Below the pieces are notes generated by a model. The model saw only the letters and a program-made list of their open reading frames with translations, made no database searches and was not told the origin of the DNA. From Phocoena phocoena (Eukaryota; Chordata; Mammalia; Artiodactyla; Phocoenidae), in NCBI RefSeq assembly GCF_963924675.1, contig NC_089220.1, forward strand, positions 53,144,639 through 53,208,638: DNA of 64,000 nt, read 5' to 3'. The position numbers and the translations under genes were made by a program. Positions 11,963 to 23,175 of the stretch are shown here, one piece after another (within the stretch, counting starts at the first letter, position 1; every line of letters starts with the position of its first letter).

Positions 11963-12399
11963 CTACTAATTAAATATTAAATAAATTTAAAAATATTTTT
12001 CATTGCTGCCCATGCCTTGCTACAGCTAGTTCCCCAGTGATGTTCATTTCTAGGCTCTCCTTACCCCATTTTCCTTGCAGTCCGGGGAAGCAGTGGCTTA
12101 ATCCGTGACTAATTTCTGGGTTGGATCACTGTCCTCTATTTACCCTTTCAGGTCTTTCTTCACCTTGTAACTAGCTCCCCATCTTTGAAATTATCTGGTG
12201 TGGATTCTCTTTTGTTGATTAACCCCTGATACATCTGCCCAAACTCAATATAAATTTATTTTCTACTACTCACTTCTGTCCCTTAGAACTACGTATTATA
12301 TGTTTACATCTTAATGGCTACCAAGGTGTATACATGAGTATAATATTTTACATCATCTTTATATTGATCCCTACCCAATATATCTCTGTGCATTTCAAT

Positions 12400-13290
12400 A
12401 GATTTTAAAATTATAAGGTAGACACTAATATTTATCAAAGTAATTATATATTAAAATTTTTGTAGTATGTGCCCAATGAAAAATATTTGAAGAAAGCGTA
12501 TCAAATATTAACAGTGATATATCTGGAAGATGGAATTTGGATTACATTTTATTCCCTTTATTATTCTTTTTAACAGAAATTATTTGGTGTTTCCAAAAAT
12601 GTTTACAAGAAATACATATTGCTTATGATCTGGCAATTCCACTCCTGGCATATATCTGGAAAAAACTAAAACACTAATTGGAAAAAACTATAAAACACCA
12701 ACGTTCATAGCAGCTTTATTTACAATAGCCGAGACGCAGAAGCAGCCCAAGTGCCCATCAACAGACAATTGGATTAGAACATGTGGTATATATATGTACA
12801 ATAGAATATTACTTAGCCATTAAAAAGACTAAAATTCTGCCATTTGAAGCAACATGGATGGACCTAGAGAATATTATGCTTAGTGAAATAAGTCAGAGAA
12901 AGACAAATACTGTATAATATCACATATGTGGAATCTAAAAAAATCAATAATACAAATGAATGTATATGCAAAACAGAAACAGACTCGTAGACATAGAAAA
13001 CAAACTTGTAGTTACCAAAGGGAAGAGTGAAGGGGAAAAGGACAAATTAGGGGTATGAGGTTAACAGATACAAACTACTATGTTTAAAATAGATAAACAA
13101 CAATGATACACTGTATAGCACAGGAAATAATAGCCATTATCTTGCAATAACCTATAATGGAGTATAACCTGCAAAAATGCTGAATCACTATGCTGTACAC
13201 CTGAAACTAATATAATATTGTAAAGCAGCTAGTTCAATAAAAAAGAAAAATATATATTGCTTTTATAATCAGAAAAAATCTATATAACCA
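12400..13290 (+). mobile_element. old L1M/HAL1-type 3' end, split by a younger L1
   Basis: The segment at about 12400-12624 resembles the 3' end of an old L1, and resumes after 13248 with 'ttttataatcagaaaaaatc'. The younger L1 at 12625-13247 interrupts it; the duplicated target sits inside the old element. The left limit is uncertain. Confidence 0.5.
12625..13247 (+). mobile_element. LINE-1 3' fragment, mid-age
   Basis: Plus-strand L1 of about 620 bp. The ORF2 tail is readable but broken: 'caacgttcatagcagcttta', 'gcccatcaacagacaattgg' and 'tacttagccattaaaaag' encode the same region as ORF2 tails elsewhere. A 3' UTR follows, ending 'gttcaataaaaaagaaaaa'. The TSD aaatacatattgctt is at 12610-12624 and 13248-13262 (one mismatch). 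Confidence 0.9.
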
Positions 13291-13714
13291 AATGGGCTAA
13301 TGCAGTTTTATAATTGTTCACGGTTATGGACATTTACTTAGAAACAGTAAGCATATTAAAAGATATTATGTATTGCCTATTTTAGGAAAATCCACCCTTA
13401 AAGTCTAATCCAAACTCAAATAGTCCTTTGAACACAAAATAGTGCTTCCTTCTAGAGAAATATTACAGTTGGAAATGATTTTATTTAAAATGTTATGATT
13501 TGGAAACTTGAGGCTGGTTAGTTCATTTCTTAGTCTATGCTTAGTTATATGTTACCTCAGCCTGTCTATGCTCCTTGCTACATCAGGTCCCCCAATGATT
13601 ATTAGCTACTTTATGGGAGGCATCGGGTTCTATCTTCTAACCTCCCACTGTTCTTTCATAAACAGGTAATAATGATGATAATAACAATAACAGTAATAAT
13701 AAAACATCTATTTA
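13290..13714. other. intergenic stretch, no gene recognised
   Basis: AT-rich unique DNA ending in an impure AAT/GAT microsatellite (about 13668-13702). Confidence 0.5.
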
Positions 13715-13862
13715 CCATCTAAATTAGACATCATAGGACATCATCTCTTGTCATTACAACCAAATGGAATATTATCATCATTTTACAGATGAGGAACATG
13801 TGCAAGAGAAATTAATTTGCATAAGCTCACAGTCCATTAGGTGTTAGAACCTAGATTCAAAA
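13715..13862 (+). repeat. MIR SINE fragment
   Basis: The 3' half of MIR: 'atcatcattttacagatgagg' near 13775, then a degenerate 'cataagctcacagtcc' segment and 'agaacctagattcaaa'. Confidence 0.7.
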
Positions 13863-14166
13863 GGAATCTTTTATTTTATAAAAGAATACAATAATTATAT
13901 CTTAATCCTTTAAATATAATATTTCATCTTTTGGGAGACATTGAAATCCTTGAGGAATGAAGAATGCACATTCTGGCAGGAATGTTTCTTCTGCAGATGT
14001 ATGTTCTTCCTGTACCACAGAGCACACAGAGAGGCTCAAGTACAACATTAGATATGAGAGAGTTTGTCTTAACCATGAACATGTTTCACGGGGCACAAAA
14101 GCTACTGATTACCTCATCAATTACTGAAGTCAAATCTGCTTCCTTCTTTCACATCCCCCACAGGCA

Positions 14167-14878
14167 TTTTTTTTTTCTCACTGACAAACTGTTTATTGAA
14201 TTTTGCCATCAGTATGGGGTGTCTCTTGTTGTATCTTAGAATCCTAGGATTCAGGGAGGTGGTAAAGTGGCAATGGTGAATTTGGGAATCTGGTATCCCA
14301 AAAGTACCTTCCGCTCTACCCCTGATTCTACAATGGCTGCCAGGCGGATCACCCCTCCACTGGAGCCGTCCCGCTCCATGGCCAAAGCGAGAGCTGCCCC
14401 CCTTCTTGGGGGTCCCAGCCCGTAATGATGATTCCTGCCGTCAGGTCTTCTGGCTATCGGTAACTCATCTCCTTAAAGAGGCTGGCTGACGTGTGTACCA
14501 GCGGAGGCTCATTCAGCTCAATGCTGTGGAAACCAAGCGCTACTGCCGGGCTATCAGCTGCTGAGCCTGAGCGGCAGCAGAAAATACGATCATGAATAGG
14601 GGTCAGCTTGTCAGTCACTCGATTGGCGATGTATGACTCAGTGGTTGTTCTGGAGTCGGCTCCTAGAACCACGCCCCAATCAAATTGCACGGCCATCAGA
14701 GTGGTCCCTGTTGAGACTTTCTGGTTTTGCCAGTTGCGGGTAATGGCCTCAGGCCCATAGGCTGGTGCTGGCTGCGCTCCCCGAGCAGCTACTAAGGTGT
14801 CCGCCATCTTCTCCCGTACGGCCACAAAGCAACTGTCGTAAAGCACCACAACTCTAGCACTTCCAAAAAGTCTCCAAG
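14167..14878 (-). pseudogene. PSMB6: processed pseudogene of proteasome subunit beta type 6
   Basis: Intronless copy of PSMB6, the caspase-like catalytic beta1 subunit of the 20S proteasome. The start ATG is at 14807-14805, with a piece of 5' UTR upstream. The propeptide and the processing site/catalytic threonine motif (STGTT) remain, as does the '[20 protein letters not shown]' segment. The TGA is at 14253-14251, followed by a 3' UTR with AATAAA and a genomic poly-T at 14167-14176, which is the fingerprint of retroposition. Breaks: an in-frame loss of about six codons near 14538, a nonsense TAG at 14456-14454, and a larger out-of-frame deletion near 14396-14403. The remnant is 557 bp against 720 bp for the usual 239-codon frame, so 163 bp are missing. 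Gly-to-Trp and Gly-to-Glu changes flank conserved motifs. It cannot make a proteasome subunit. No clear TSD was found. Confidence 0.93.
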
Positions 14879-15048
14879 GAAGAATTATAATACTGTATGT
14901 CAATATTCCAAATATTTAAAAATAATTTCTCTTCTTAAAATCATGTCTGACATTTATCTATGAGAAGGTGCCACCTGCTGTAATGAACTGATCATTAGAG
15001 AAGGAAGGAAAAGTGGACCAGCAGACCAAAGAATCCAAACTACAGTGT

Positions 15049-15099
<51 letters not shown>

Positions 15100-15479
15100 C
15101 CACCTTAGAGAACTAGTTTCTTATCTCTCTGTTTCCTCATCATCACCACTGTGGGTTGGGGGGGAGTGAAGGGGGGAGAAAGAAAAAGAGATAAGATTTG
15201 TCTTCAAACCTGTTCTGAAAGTAGCTTGGAAATAACTTCAAAGGCCCCAATACCACTAAAATATAAGCAGTACCAATTTGCCTATTTAGAATTGCTCTTT
15301 AAAATTTGAATCTACTTGAATGAGTACCCTAGATAGCCTGAGATAGAAACGTTTTCTTCCCTGTAGGACAAGGAATTTACTTTTCTTTCCCTTTTACAGT
15401 ATAAATCAGTAGACTTGTATAAATATCAACAAATTGCTTTCCAAAAAGCTTAAATTATTTTACTTTTCAACAAGGAGTA
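14879..15479. other. intergenic stretch with GT microsatellite
   Basis: Unique DNA with the GT microsatellite listed separately and a G-rich run near 15158-15178. No gene seen. Confidence 0.5.
15045..15098. repeat. (GT)n microsatellite
   Basis: About 27 GT units with a single 'at' interruption near the left end. The long uninterrupted part (22 units or more) makes length variation between individuals likely. Confidence 0.97.
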
Positions 15480-15975
15480 TGAGAGTTTACCTGTCTCATT
15501 AAAATTTAAATATTAATATTGTTTATTGCTAATTTGATAGTTTAAAAATTTGTTCATTTCTGTGTTAATCTGCATTTCTTTTACTGTCAGAATGACTACA
15601 TTTTCATGAATTTATCAATCATATGTATTTCCTCTTTTGTGAATTATCTCCAGATATGCCATTTCCATTATTTGTGGGCTTTGACATCTTCTTTAGAGTA
15701 CCCTCATAGACTATAGGTGTTATCTGATTGCTTTATTTATTACCATAGTTAATAATTTTATTTTCAACTTGCAGTTTTAATTTTTATATTCACACAAAAT
15801 TTTTAATGTTTTAGGTCAAATCTATTAATCTTGCTTTTTATGCTATATTTTATCACTTTGATACACAGAATGTTATTCCCATCCAGAGATAAGGCAAATA
15901 TTCACCTACATTTTTGTCTAGCTTTTTAATCTGTTCATTTTTTCACAGTACTTTTGTACAATTGGAACTGAGTTT
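15480..15975 (-). mobile_element. old L1M ORF2/3' region fragment
   Basis: The plus strand reads as the reverse complement of an old L1 ORF2. 'ttgttcatttctgtgttaat' and later 'aggtcaaatctattaatctt' and 'tttttgtctagctttttaat' follow L1 antisense order. It is highly decayed, with no open frame. Confidence 0.5.
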
Positions 15976-16460
15976 TGTGAATGCGAGAGAAATGAGTCTT
16001 TCTTGCTAATTTCTCAGTAATTTTATTGAATAAAACAAAATTTCAGCAATCATGATATTTCCTAACTTGATTAAATATCAAATGAGAAAGCCCAAAAGAA
16101 AACCATGTGCACCCAGCATTCAAGTCAGAGATCATCAAGAGGAAGCCATCAGGCTGCCTCCTACGGCTTTTATTAGAAAGGCAATTCCACGATGAATTTA
16201 CTGTACTCCAGGGTCTGACTTTCTGCCTGACGTAGTCCAAGTGATGATTTGTCAACACATCAAAAATAGATTTTTCTCCTAGGAGTGATACATCTAAACC
16301 AAACTTACACAAGACTGATACACAAAGTCAGATGTCAATGAATTCATTTACAGCGAGAAGTGTAACTGCCACAATGACCACACACTCATGTCTCCAGGAT
16401 CAGTGCTTTTATTTCAAGGCAGACGAGCAGACAGCTCAGAATAACAATCGAAAATGGCTG
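15976..16460. other. intergenic stretch, no gene recognised
   Basis: An 89-residue minus-strand frame (16312-16043) is open but I recognise no domain in it. It has no splice or poly-A context that would support a gene. Confidence 0.45.
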
Positions 16461-16463
16461 GGT

Positions 16464-16580
16464 TGGTAATTCCTGGTGGCCCGGTGGTAGCACTTTCACT
16501 GCCGGGGCCTGGGTTCAATACCTGGTTGGGGAACTAAGATCTCACAAGCTGCTGGTTCAGCCAAAAAAAAAAGAAAAAAC
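16464..16580 (+). repeat. short tRNA-derived SINE (Bov-tA/CHR-like)
   Basis: About 110-bp tRNA-type SINE: 'attcctggtggcccggtggt' head, B-box-like gggttcaatacc, 'tggttggggaactaagatctc' and a short A tail. Its body differs from the main CHR copies in this window, so it is a separate, older artiodactyl SINE family. Confidence 0.8.
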
Positions 16581-16933
16581 TGCTTGATTTTTTTTTGTTG
16601 TTGTTATTAGTCAACTGATGCTTTACAATACACACAATTGTATTGCTTCTTTATGGTGATTTTATATGCACAGTTATGTGCTAATTTCACAATTCACCTC
16701 TTTGAGAGTAAGCTAATTTCCAAGTTCTTAGAAATATGATTTACTCTAACACCAAAATGCTGATAATAATGTTGTTTCTGCTTATCTTTTTCTATTTGTG
16801 TTAAATCTTCCTGTTTATTCTTATACTACAGTTCAACTTGTCTTTTAACTACAGTATTGGTTAAATATGTTTTAATATATGGTAGGGAAATTTTATTTTT
16901 ACTCCTCTGTTTCAAACTATTTGTAGCTATTTT
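16581..16933. other. intergenic stretch, nothing recognised
   Basis: AT-rich DNA; the 115-residue frame starting at 16857 enters the SINE downstream and is not a gene. Confidence 0.5.
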
Positions 16934-16949
16934 TGCCTCTTTTTATTTA

Positions 16950-17152
16950 TTATTATTATTTTTTTTAATTTTCTGCGGTACGTGGGCCTCTCACTGTTGT
17001 GGCCTCTCCCGTTGCGGAGCACAGGCTCCGGACGCGCAGGCTCAGCGGCCCAGCTGCTCCATGGCATGTGGGATCTTCCCGGACCGGGGCACGAACCCGT
17101 GTCGCCTGCATTGGCAGGCGGACTCTCAACCACTGCGCCACCAGGGAAGCCC
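16950..17152 (-). repeat. CHR-family SINE with internal deletion
   Basis: Minus-strand CHR SINE. The tail is impure (TTA repeats followed by T8). The centre reads 'cagcggcccagctgctccat', lacking about 18 bp (the 'atggctcacgggc' part) found in sister copies. An imperfect TSD, tgcctctttttattta-like, lies at 16934 onward and 17153 onward. Confidence 0.88.
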
Positions 17153-17168
17153 TGCCTCTTTCTTATTT

Positions 17169-18111
17169 AAGAACAATTTTAGAAGCACCTTAGCTTTTGA
17201 ATAAGAAAAAATGACATTTTGAGATTATTATTGAAATCAAGTTAAGTGAATAAATATTAGAAGATCCAAGATCTTTATACTCTCAGGGGTTCCATTCACA
17301 AGCACGATTTGTCTCTTCATTGATTCAATGCTTGTATATTAATAAAATCTTATCTCACTCAGGCTCTACCTAATGTCCTACTATTTTATGTTTTATGGGT
17401 GGATTATCGACAGGGTACTTTTTCATTGTAATTTATTACTGCTGCTATCCAGAAAAGTTATTCTCAAAAATATTCATTACAGATAGTCTTATAACCAGGC
17501 CATTTGTTGAAGTGTCTCATTATACTTTACTCATTTATGCCCACTAGATCCAGTTTCATCTGGATATTTTTATTCATGAGCAAAGATTTATGACCAGGTA
17601 CCAGGCACAATGTGAAATTCTGAAGAAACAGAATAAGGAACTTATAAGCAGTAAATGAAGGGAACTTGTTCTAGTGAATGGGAAAGAATAAAAAGAAAAA
17701 TGAATAAAGAGAGATGACATTAAAAAGAGGAAGAATAAATATCTAGCCTAGAGATTCAGTATATTACTATATGATGCTTTATAGATTTGCTTCAAATCAT
17801 TGTGCTCATCTTCAATTATAGATTTGTGCTTGACCATGTTTTTCCTTGCTAACAACTGCAATTGCTCTATCTCATTTGATTTATAGTGTTGCACTTTTAA
17901 ATTTTCAATAGATATAATTTTATAATACATGTTATATTACATAATATATAATAACATAATTCTTTACAAATTATCATTATCAAAAAGACTTGGCTCTAGG
18001 CATCACTGTTCAGATATCTTTGAATTTCAAACTATCTGTGAATATGGATAGATCCTACAAGAATCACAGATATCTAAGTGGAATATAGTAAAATAATAAC
18101 CACCCTTTTTA
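17169..18111. other. intergenic stretch, no gene recognised
   Basis: AT-rich unique DNA. About 17580-17650 ('gaccaggtaccaggcacaat') may be an ancient repeat remnant. No gene seen. Confidence 0.5.
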
Positions 18112-18125
18112 CCTTCACAAGTTTT

Positions 18126-18336
18126 TTTTTTTTTTTTTTTTTTGCGGTACGCGGGCCTCTCACTGTTGTGGCCTCTCCCGTTGCGGAGCAACAGGCTCCG
18201 GACGCGCAGGCTCAGCGGCCATGGCTCACGGGCCCAGCCGCTCCGCGGCATGTGGGATCCTCCCAGACCGGGGCACAAACCCGTGTCCCCTGCATCGGCA
18301 GGCGGACTCTCAACCACTGCGCCACCAGGGAAGCCC
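18126..18336 (-). repeat. CHR-family SINE
   Basis: Near-consensus minus-strand copy, with many CpG sites still intact, which suggests a young insertion. The TSD ccttcacaagtttt is at 18112-18125 and 18337-18350. Confidence 0.95.
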
Positions 18337-18561
18337 CCTTCACAAGTTTTAAGCAATGACTGATCACCTTGGAGCGAGGATGTTGAAAATGTACTGTGTA
18401 AGGAAGTAGTACAAGCCCTGGGAAACCATGAGCTGTGAACTCAATGGACTTTATAGGTAGTAAAAGTAATAGTTTTCCACATCTAGGGCCTGAAGAATAC
18501 TGCATTTAACTAAACAGAATTGGGACAATTTTCATGCAGGAAATCTCTACTTTAAAGAGAC

Positions 18562-18894
18562 TGTCTTAATCCATTTAATGCTATAACAAAATAACACAGA
18601 CTGGGAGGCTTATAAACCACAAACATTTATTTCTCTCAGTTCTAGAGGCTGGAAGTCCAAAATTAGGGTGCCAGCATGGTCAGGTGAGGGCCCTCTTCCA
18701 AGTTGCAGACTTCTCATTATATCCTAATAAGTCGGAAGAGGCTAGGGATCACTCTGGAACCTCTTTTATAAGGGCACTAATCTCATTTATGAGGGCTCTG
18801 TGCTCATGACCTAATCACTTCCCAAAGTCCATCACATTGAGCATCAGATTAACATAGGAATCTGAGGGGGGACATAAATATTCAGACTATAGCA
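18562..18894 (-). repeat. solo ERVL-MaLR LTR (MST/MLT1A-like)
   Basis: It begins tgtcttaatcc and ends ttcagactatagca, so the reverse complement has the TG...CA ends of a MaLR LTR. It includes 'tttataagggcactaatctc' and 'catgacctaatcacttccca', which match the MST/MLT1 consensus as I remember it. There is no internal retroviral sequence. Confidence 0.8.
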
Positions 18895-19015
18895 GATATA
18901 TTGATCTTTTCCAAATAAGACATAAATATTCAGACTATAGCAGATATATTGATCTTTTCCAAATAAGAAAAACTATATTCAGACTATAGCAGATATATTG
19001 ATCTTTTCCAAATAA
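18871..19015. repeat. three-copy 48-bp tandem repeat across the LTR edge
   Basis: Copies start at 18871, 18919 and 18967. Copies 1 and 2 are identical 48-mers. The third is 49 bp and starts gaaaaactat instead of gacataaat. Each unit joins the last 24 bp of the MST LTR to about 24 bp of host flank, and the flank resumes at 19016. The repeat therefore arose after the LTR inserted. Confidence 0.95.
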
Positions 19016-19899
19016 GAAAAACTATCAATTTAATCAATATTAGCTTTTTTTAAAATCCCTGAGCCCAGGAAATTTTCAGATTTCATTGTGCTTTTTGTCT
19101 GCAGTTTCTCCTTTTGTATAGTCATAAGGAAATATATTCATAAATTAGAAATTCATCCAGATAATTTATATTCAGCTATTTTCACATTTCTTTCTAGTCT
19201 GATGTGACTAGTATGGCAATTCATATTTGATGGGGTAATAGAGTAGTAGTATCTGCCCTTTTGTGCCCTTATTGTAGCTACAAATAGCAACTGTATGAAA
19301 ATACAGGGAAAAAAATTCAGCTGGATGTGGAGAAGTATTTCTAAAATATCACAGAACTAGTGGAAAAGTTATATCTGCTGGCTTGGTGGGGATGTACTTT
19401 CTTTGCTATGTTTTTGGTGCTGCTGTGCTTCTAATTGAAAAGAAAATTGAATAATGTTACCAGGCCAGCTTTTGGATATATGGTCCATATATATTTTTAA
19501 ATTTTCAGGCACAGAGAGTAATTCTGTACATTTATTTGCAATTTTGCTTTTGAAGTTTCTAGGAATGTGAGTGTTTATACATGAGTTATATAACTAAATA
19601 TAAATCCTGGGTGTATTATACACTATGTGTATTTTTTGTGGATCATGAATTATTTTCAAACAACATTTTTAGTTCTAAACTGAAATCACAACACAATCAA
19701 ATGATCTTTCAACCAAGTGTTTCATCATGAGCAATGTTACCCATACAAGCCTTTTATGCTATCAGCTATCTGTCACAGACTTAAGCAGCCCCAAAACCAG
19801 GAACTCCTTTTCTTTTTTTTTTAAGAATTGCCTATTTGCATTACTCCAGAAAAATCCACATGTTAAATCATCTACAAACAGACTAAGTAAAATAGTAGC
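19016..19899. other. intergenic stretch, no gene recognised
   Basis: AT-rich unique DNA with no recognised repeat or exon. Confidence 0.5.
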
Positions 19900-20075
19900 A
19901 AGATGCAGTGTGATCTAGAGGAATAAATCTTAATCTGGAAATCAAAAGATGTAGGTTCTAATCACATTTTCACAGCTACTTGTGTGACACTAGGAAAATC
20001 AGTCCTTCTGGTATTCAAACATCCTCTACAAAATGGTGTGGTTAGATAAAGTAATCAATGCAAAAATACTCTGAC
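19900..20075 (+). repeat. MIR SINE fragment
   Basis: MIR order is visible: 'gatctagaggaataaatctt', 'gatgtaggttctaatcacat', 'ttgtgtgacactaggaaaat' and 'caaaatggtgtggttagata'. Confidence 0.65.
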
Positions 20076-21635
20076 ATTCTCATACATCTATGTTCAATGG
20101 CTGTTGGATGTTGTACAGCAAAAATCATAGAGGTGAAGTGGTCATGGTGAAATTTACCATGATGAATAATCATATGTTTGGGCTTATATTAGGATTTGAG
20201 TTTGAATAAATAAAACTTTCAGACTTTTGAACAAAATTATTTTAGCTCTTCTTTCATTTTCTTTTCTAACTATGATTATGTGATCATATGAATTATGATT
20301 GGTTTACAAATAATAGTCAACATATTGTACTATGCCACTACATATGGAAACATAGCCTTTAAATAGATTTCTTCTAAGCAAGGTGAATGTGATCAAATTC
20401 AAAGACTGAAGTTTGAACTCATATTGCCTCCTTGCATGTAGAAATTGCCTTCTGAGAAAATAATTTGGCCCCTTTAGAGGCAAACTTTGGAATGTATAGT
20501 AAGATACAAGAAGATGTTTTATTATTACAAAGCCCTCGTTTCGCTGACTGGAACTCTGCCATAATACCTCCTGATTCAGAAAAGAATAAACAGTTTATAA
20601 ACTGGGCTCTGCTGAAGTAATCATCTTCATTAGCACGATTTTCATCTGACCCTGTACTGACCCTGGAGTTCCAATTAACTTAAGTTTAAGCATAATTGTG
20701 AACATATGGTAAATGAAGAATACATGAACCTGGGTGAATTTACAAAGTCAGCTATATAAAAACAGACTCTTAGAGGTCAAACTAAACTAATATGTAAATA
20801 CATAATAATTTTCACCTCCAGAAACAGAGGTTATTCTCTCTCTGAAAATAATTGCTATCATTCTAGCATAAGTATGCGTTGTTATTGCTTTGTAAGTCAA
20901 CCTGATTTCAAATCTTGCTTTTCCTTTTATTTTATAATCCTTATTGTATTTTATGTCAATCTCTTCTCATTTAAAAATGTTCCTATTTTCTTAATGCAGA
21001 CACAATTAACCTTGTCTAGAACAATCCTGTTTTTATATAAAATTTCAAGCTGGTGAAGGCACATATAAAATGAAAACTGCTGAAAGCAGTAAAATGCTCA
21101 GTTTACATTCTCCAACATCAGCATGTCTAAATGTCCCTCTTTACCCAGTAAGTATCCATCTATGCTTGCTCTTTCCATAATGGTTTGGGCTTCTTTAAAA
21201 TCCAAGCTGCTGACCACTCTTTCATAAGATAGAATTCAAGTAAAAAATTTAAAGAAATAAAGGCTTTGTAACGATTGCAATTCAATCCTAAATTATTTGA
21301 AGAGCTAAGGGCTGATCACTAATTTTGAAGTTAAATGAGGATACCCATACAAATGATTTTCATTTCTATCTTATGTTTTAATGTAAAAAGTATTTGCAGA
21401 AGTATTAAGTATATTTTAATTCCCTCCTTTACTATTTAAGAGCGATGCTTGGCCATGAATAATGTATATTTGATGACTAGCTCCTTTATTGTGAATAATT
21501 CAATGAAATTATTTTGTACTTCAAAGAAATAGTCAACTTCCTAATATTCTTTGTATTATCTGATGTATGTTTAGGGAAATCATCACAGTAGCTTACCACC
21601 AATTATATTACTGATACAAAAAATAAAGAGCACAT
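20076..21635. other. intergenic stretch, no gene recognised
   Basis: AT-rich unique DNA. The more complex segment at about 20430-20680 has no recognisable family and might be worth a conservation check. Short frames only. Confidence 0.5.
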
Positions 21636-21650
21636 AAGAATGATTACAGG

Positions 21651-21943
21651 GCTTCCCTGGTGGCGCAGTGGTTAAGAATCTGCCTGCCAATGCAGGAGAC
21701 ACGGGTTCGAGCTCTGGTCCAGGAAGATCCCACATGCCGCGGAGCAACTAAGCCCGTGCTCCACAACTACTGAGCCTGCGCCCCTAGAGCCTGTGCTCCG
21801 CAACAAGAGAAGCCACTGCAATGAAAAGCCTGCGCACCGCAAGGAAGTGTAGCCCCCGCTCACCGCGACTAGAGAAAGCCCACGCCCAGCAACGAAGACC
21901 CAACACAGCCAAAAATAAATTAATTAATTAAATTAAAAAAAAA
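21651..21943 (+). repeat. CHR-family SINE, long form
   Basis: About 293-bp plus-strand member with the extra 3' module 'cgaagacccaacacagccaa' and a TTAA-rich tail. The TSD is aagaatgattacagg at 21636-21650 and 21944-21958. Confidence 0.95.
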
Positions 21944-21958
21944 AAGAATGATTACAGG

Positions 21959-22076
21959 AAAGCAACTGTGAGACATTTGAGGTTACTTCTGTTGGAATTA
22001 ATTGAAAGTCAAAGAAAGTACTTGATTTCGATCAAGCAAACAGAATCTTCTTAACTCAGAGCCCCAACCTCATTTA
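21959..22076. other. short unique spacer
   Basis: No feature seen. Confidence 0.5.
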
Positions 22077-22307
22077 ATTTTTTTTGAATTTTATTTATTT
22101 TTTTATACAGCAGGTTCTTATTAGTTATCCATTTTATACATATTAGTGTATACATGTCAATCCTAATCTCCCAGTTCATCCCACCACCACCCCCCTCCAC
22201 CACTTTCCCCACTTGGTGTCCCTATGTTTGTTCTCTACACCTCTGTCTCTATTTCTGCCCTGCAAACAGGTTCATCTGTACCATTTTTCTAGGTTCCACA
22301 TATAATT
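22077..22307 (-). mobile_element. LINE-1 3' UTR fragment
   Basis: Minus-strand L1 3' UTR: 'ttatacagcaggttcttatt', 'catgtcaatcctaatctccc' and 'tctaggttccacatata'. It differs from the 3' UTR of the four young L1s here, so it belongs to another subfamily. No ORF2 remains. TSD not clear. Confidence 0.75.
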
Positions 22308-22933
22308 TTGATTCTCTCCCAGATCTGAAGCCCAAACACTATCCAAATCTTCAATTTTCTTGCAAAGCACCTGACAACAAAACAAGACAAGGTATAGAAC
22401 ATGATAAAACTGGAAAGCACATGCATTTTTGAGATAGAGAAAGAGAATGCAGGAATGATCACACACCTAACATTGTGCTTGGGACAGAGTGGATGGCAGA
22501 TTGCTGACTAAACTTATGACTAACATTGATACAATGACAATGCAAGAATGACTTATCCACCTGTCTAACAAGAATGACGTTGCATGTAATGCAAACACAT
22601 TCAACAATAAGGTTACAGTAATGTTCAGCACCATGGCAAAAACATAAATTAGAACTTATGAGCATCTTTGAACTGTAATATTACAGATTTCACTCTTAAA
22701 TTCTCCTTTCCTTAACTGAAGAACAAAGTGGTTTATTCAAGAATGGGTTCATTTCATCTAATACTAGCTTAACTATAGATACTCAAAATCCCTATAAATA
22801 ACTGTGCTGGTCTCCTGCGGTCCTCACAATAAACGCTTCTATAAAAACAGAGTCCTGTGAAATGGATGCATACATCATAGAAATACAAAGGTAGAAAATC
22901 CACTTTTGTCACCTAAAAATTATTGTACAGGGA
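22308..22933. other. intergenic stretch, no gene recognised
   Basis: Unique DNA. Two opposed short frames (22154-22432 plus, 22459-22665 minus) have no recognisable domain. Confidence 0.5.
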
Positions 22934-22947
22934 GAGTCTTGATTTTT

Positions 22948-23161
22948 TTTTTTTTTTTTTTTTTTTTGCGGTACGCGGGCCTCTCACTGTTGTGGCCTCT
23001 CCCGTTGCGGAGCACAGGCTCCGGACGCGCAGGCTCAGCAGCCATGGCTCACGGGCCCAGATGCTCCGCGGCATGTGGGATCTTCCCGGACCAGGGCACG
23101 AACCCGTGTCCCCTGCATCAGCAGGTGGACTCTCAACCACTGCGTCACCAGGGAAGCCCCT
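22948..23161 (-). repeat. CHR-family SINE
   Basis: Minus-strand CHR SINE with a T-run of about 25. The TSD gagtcttgattttt is at 22934-22947 and 23162-23175 (14 bp, perfect). Confidence 0.95.
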
Positions 23162-23175
23162 GAGTCTTGATTTTT

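Noticed and set aside
16043..16312. 89-residue minus-strand frame that looks faintly protein-like
   Set aside because: I could not match it to any family, and there is no splice site, poly-A or retrocopy signature around it.
18871..19015. Regular repeats suggesting a CRISPR-like array
   Set aside because: There are no unique spacers, the units are head-to-tail duplicates of an LTR edge, and the genome is mammalian.
21651..21943. tRNA gene in the SINE heads
   Set aside because: The A and B boxes belong to tRNA-derived SINEs with poly-A tails and TSDs; no cloverleaf with a proper acceptor stem.
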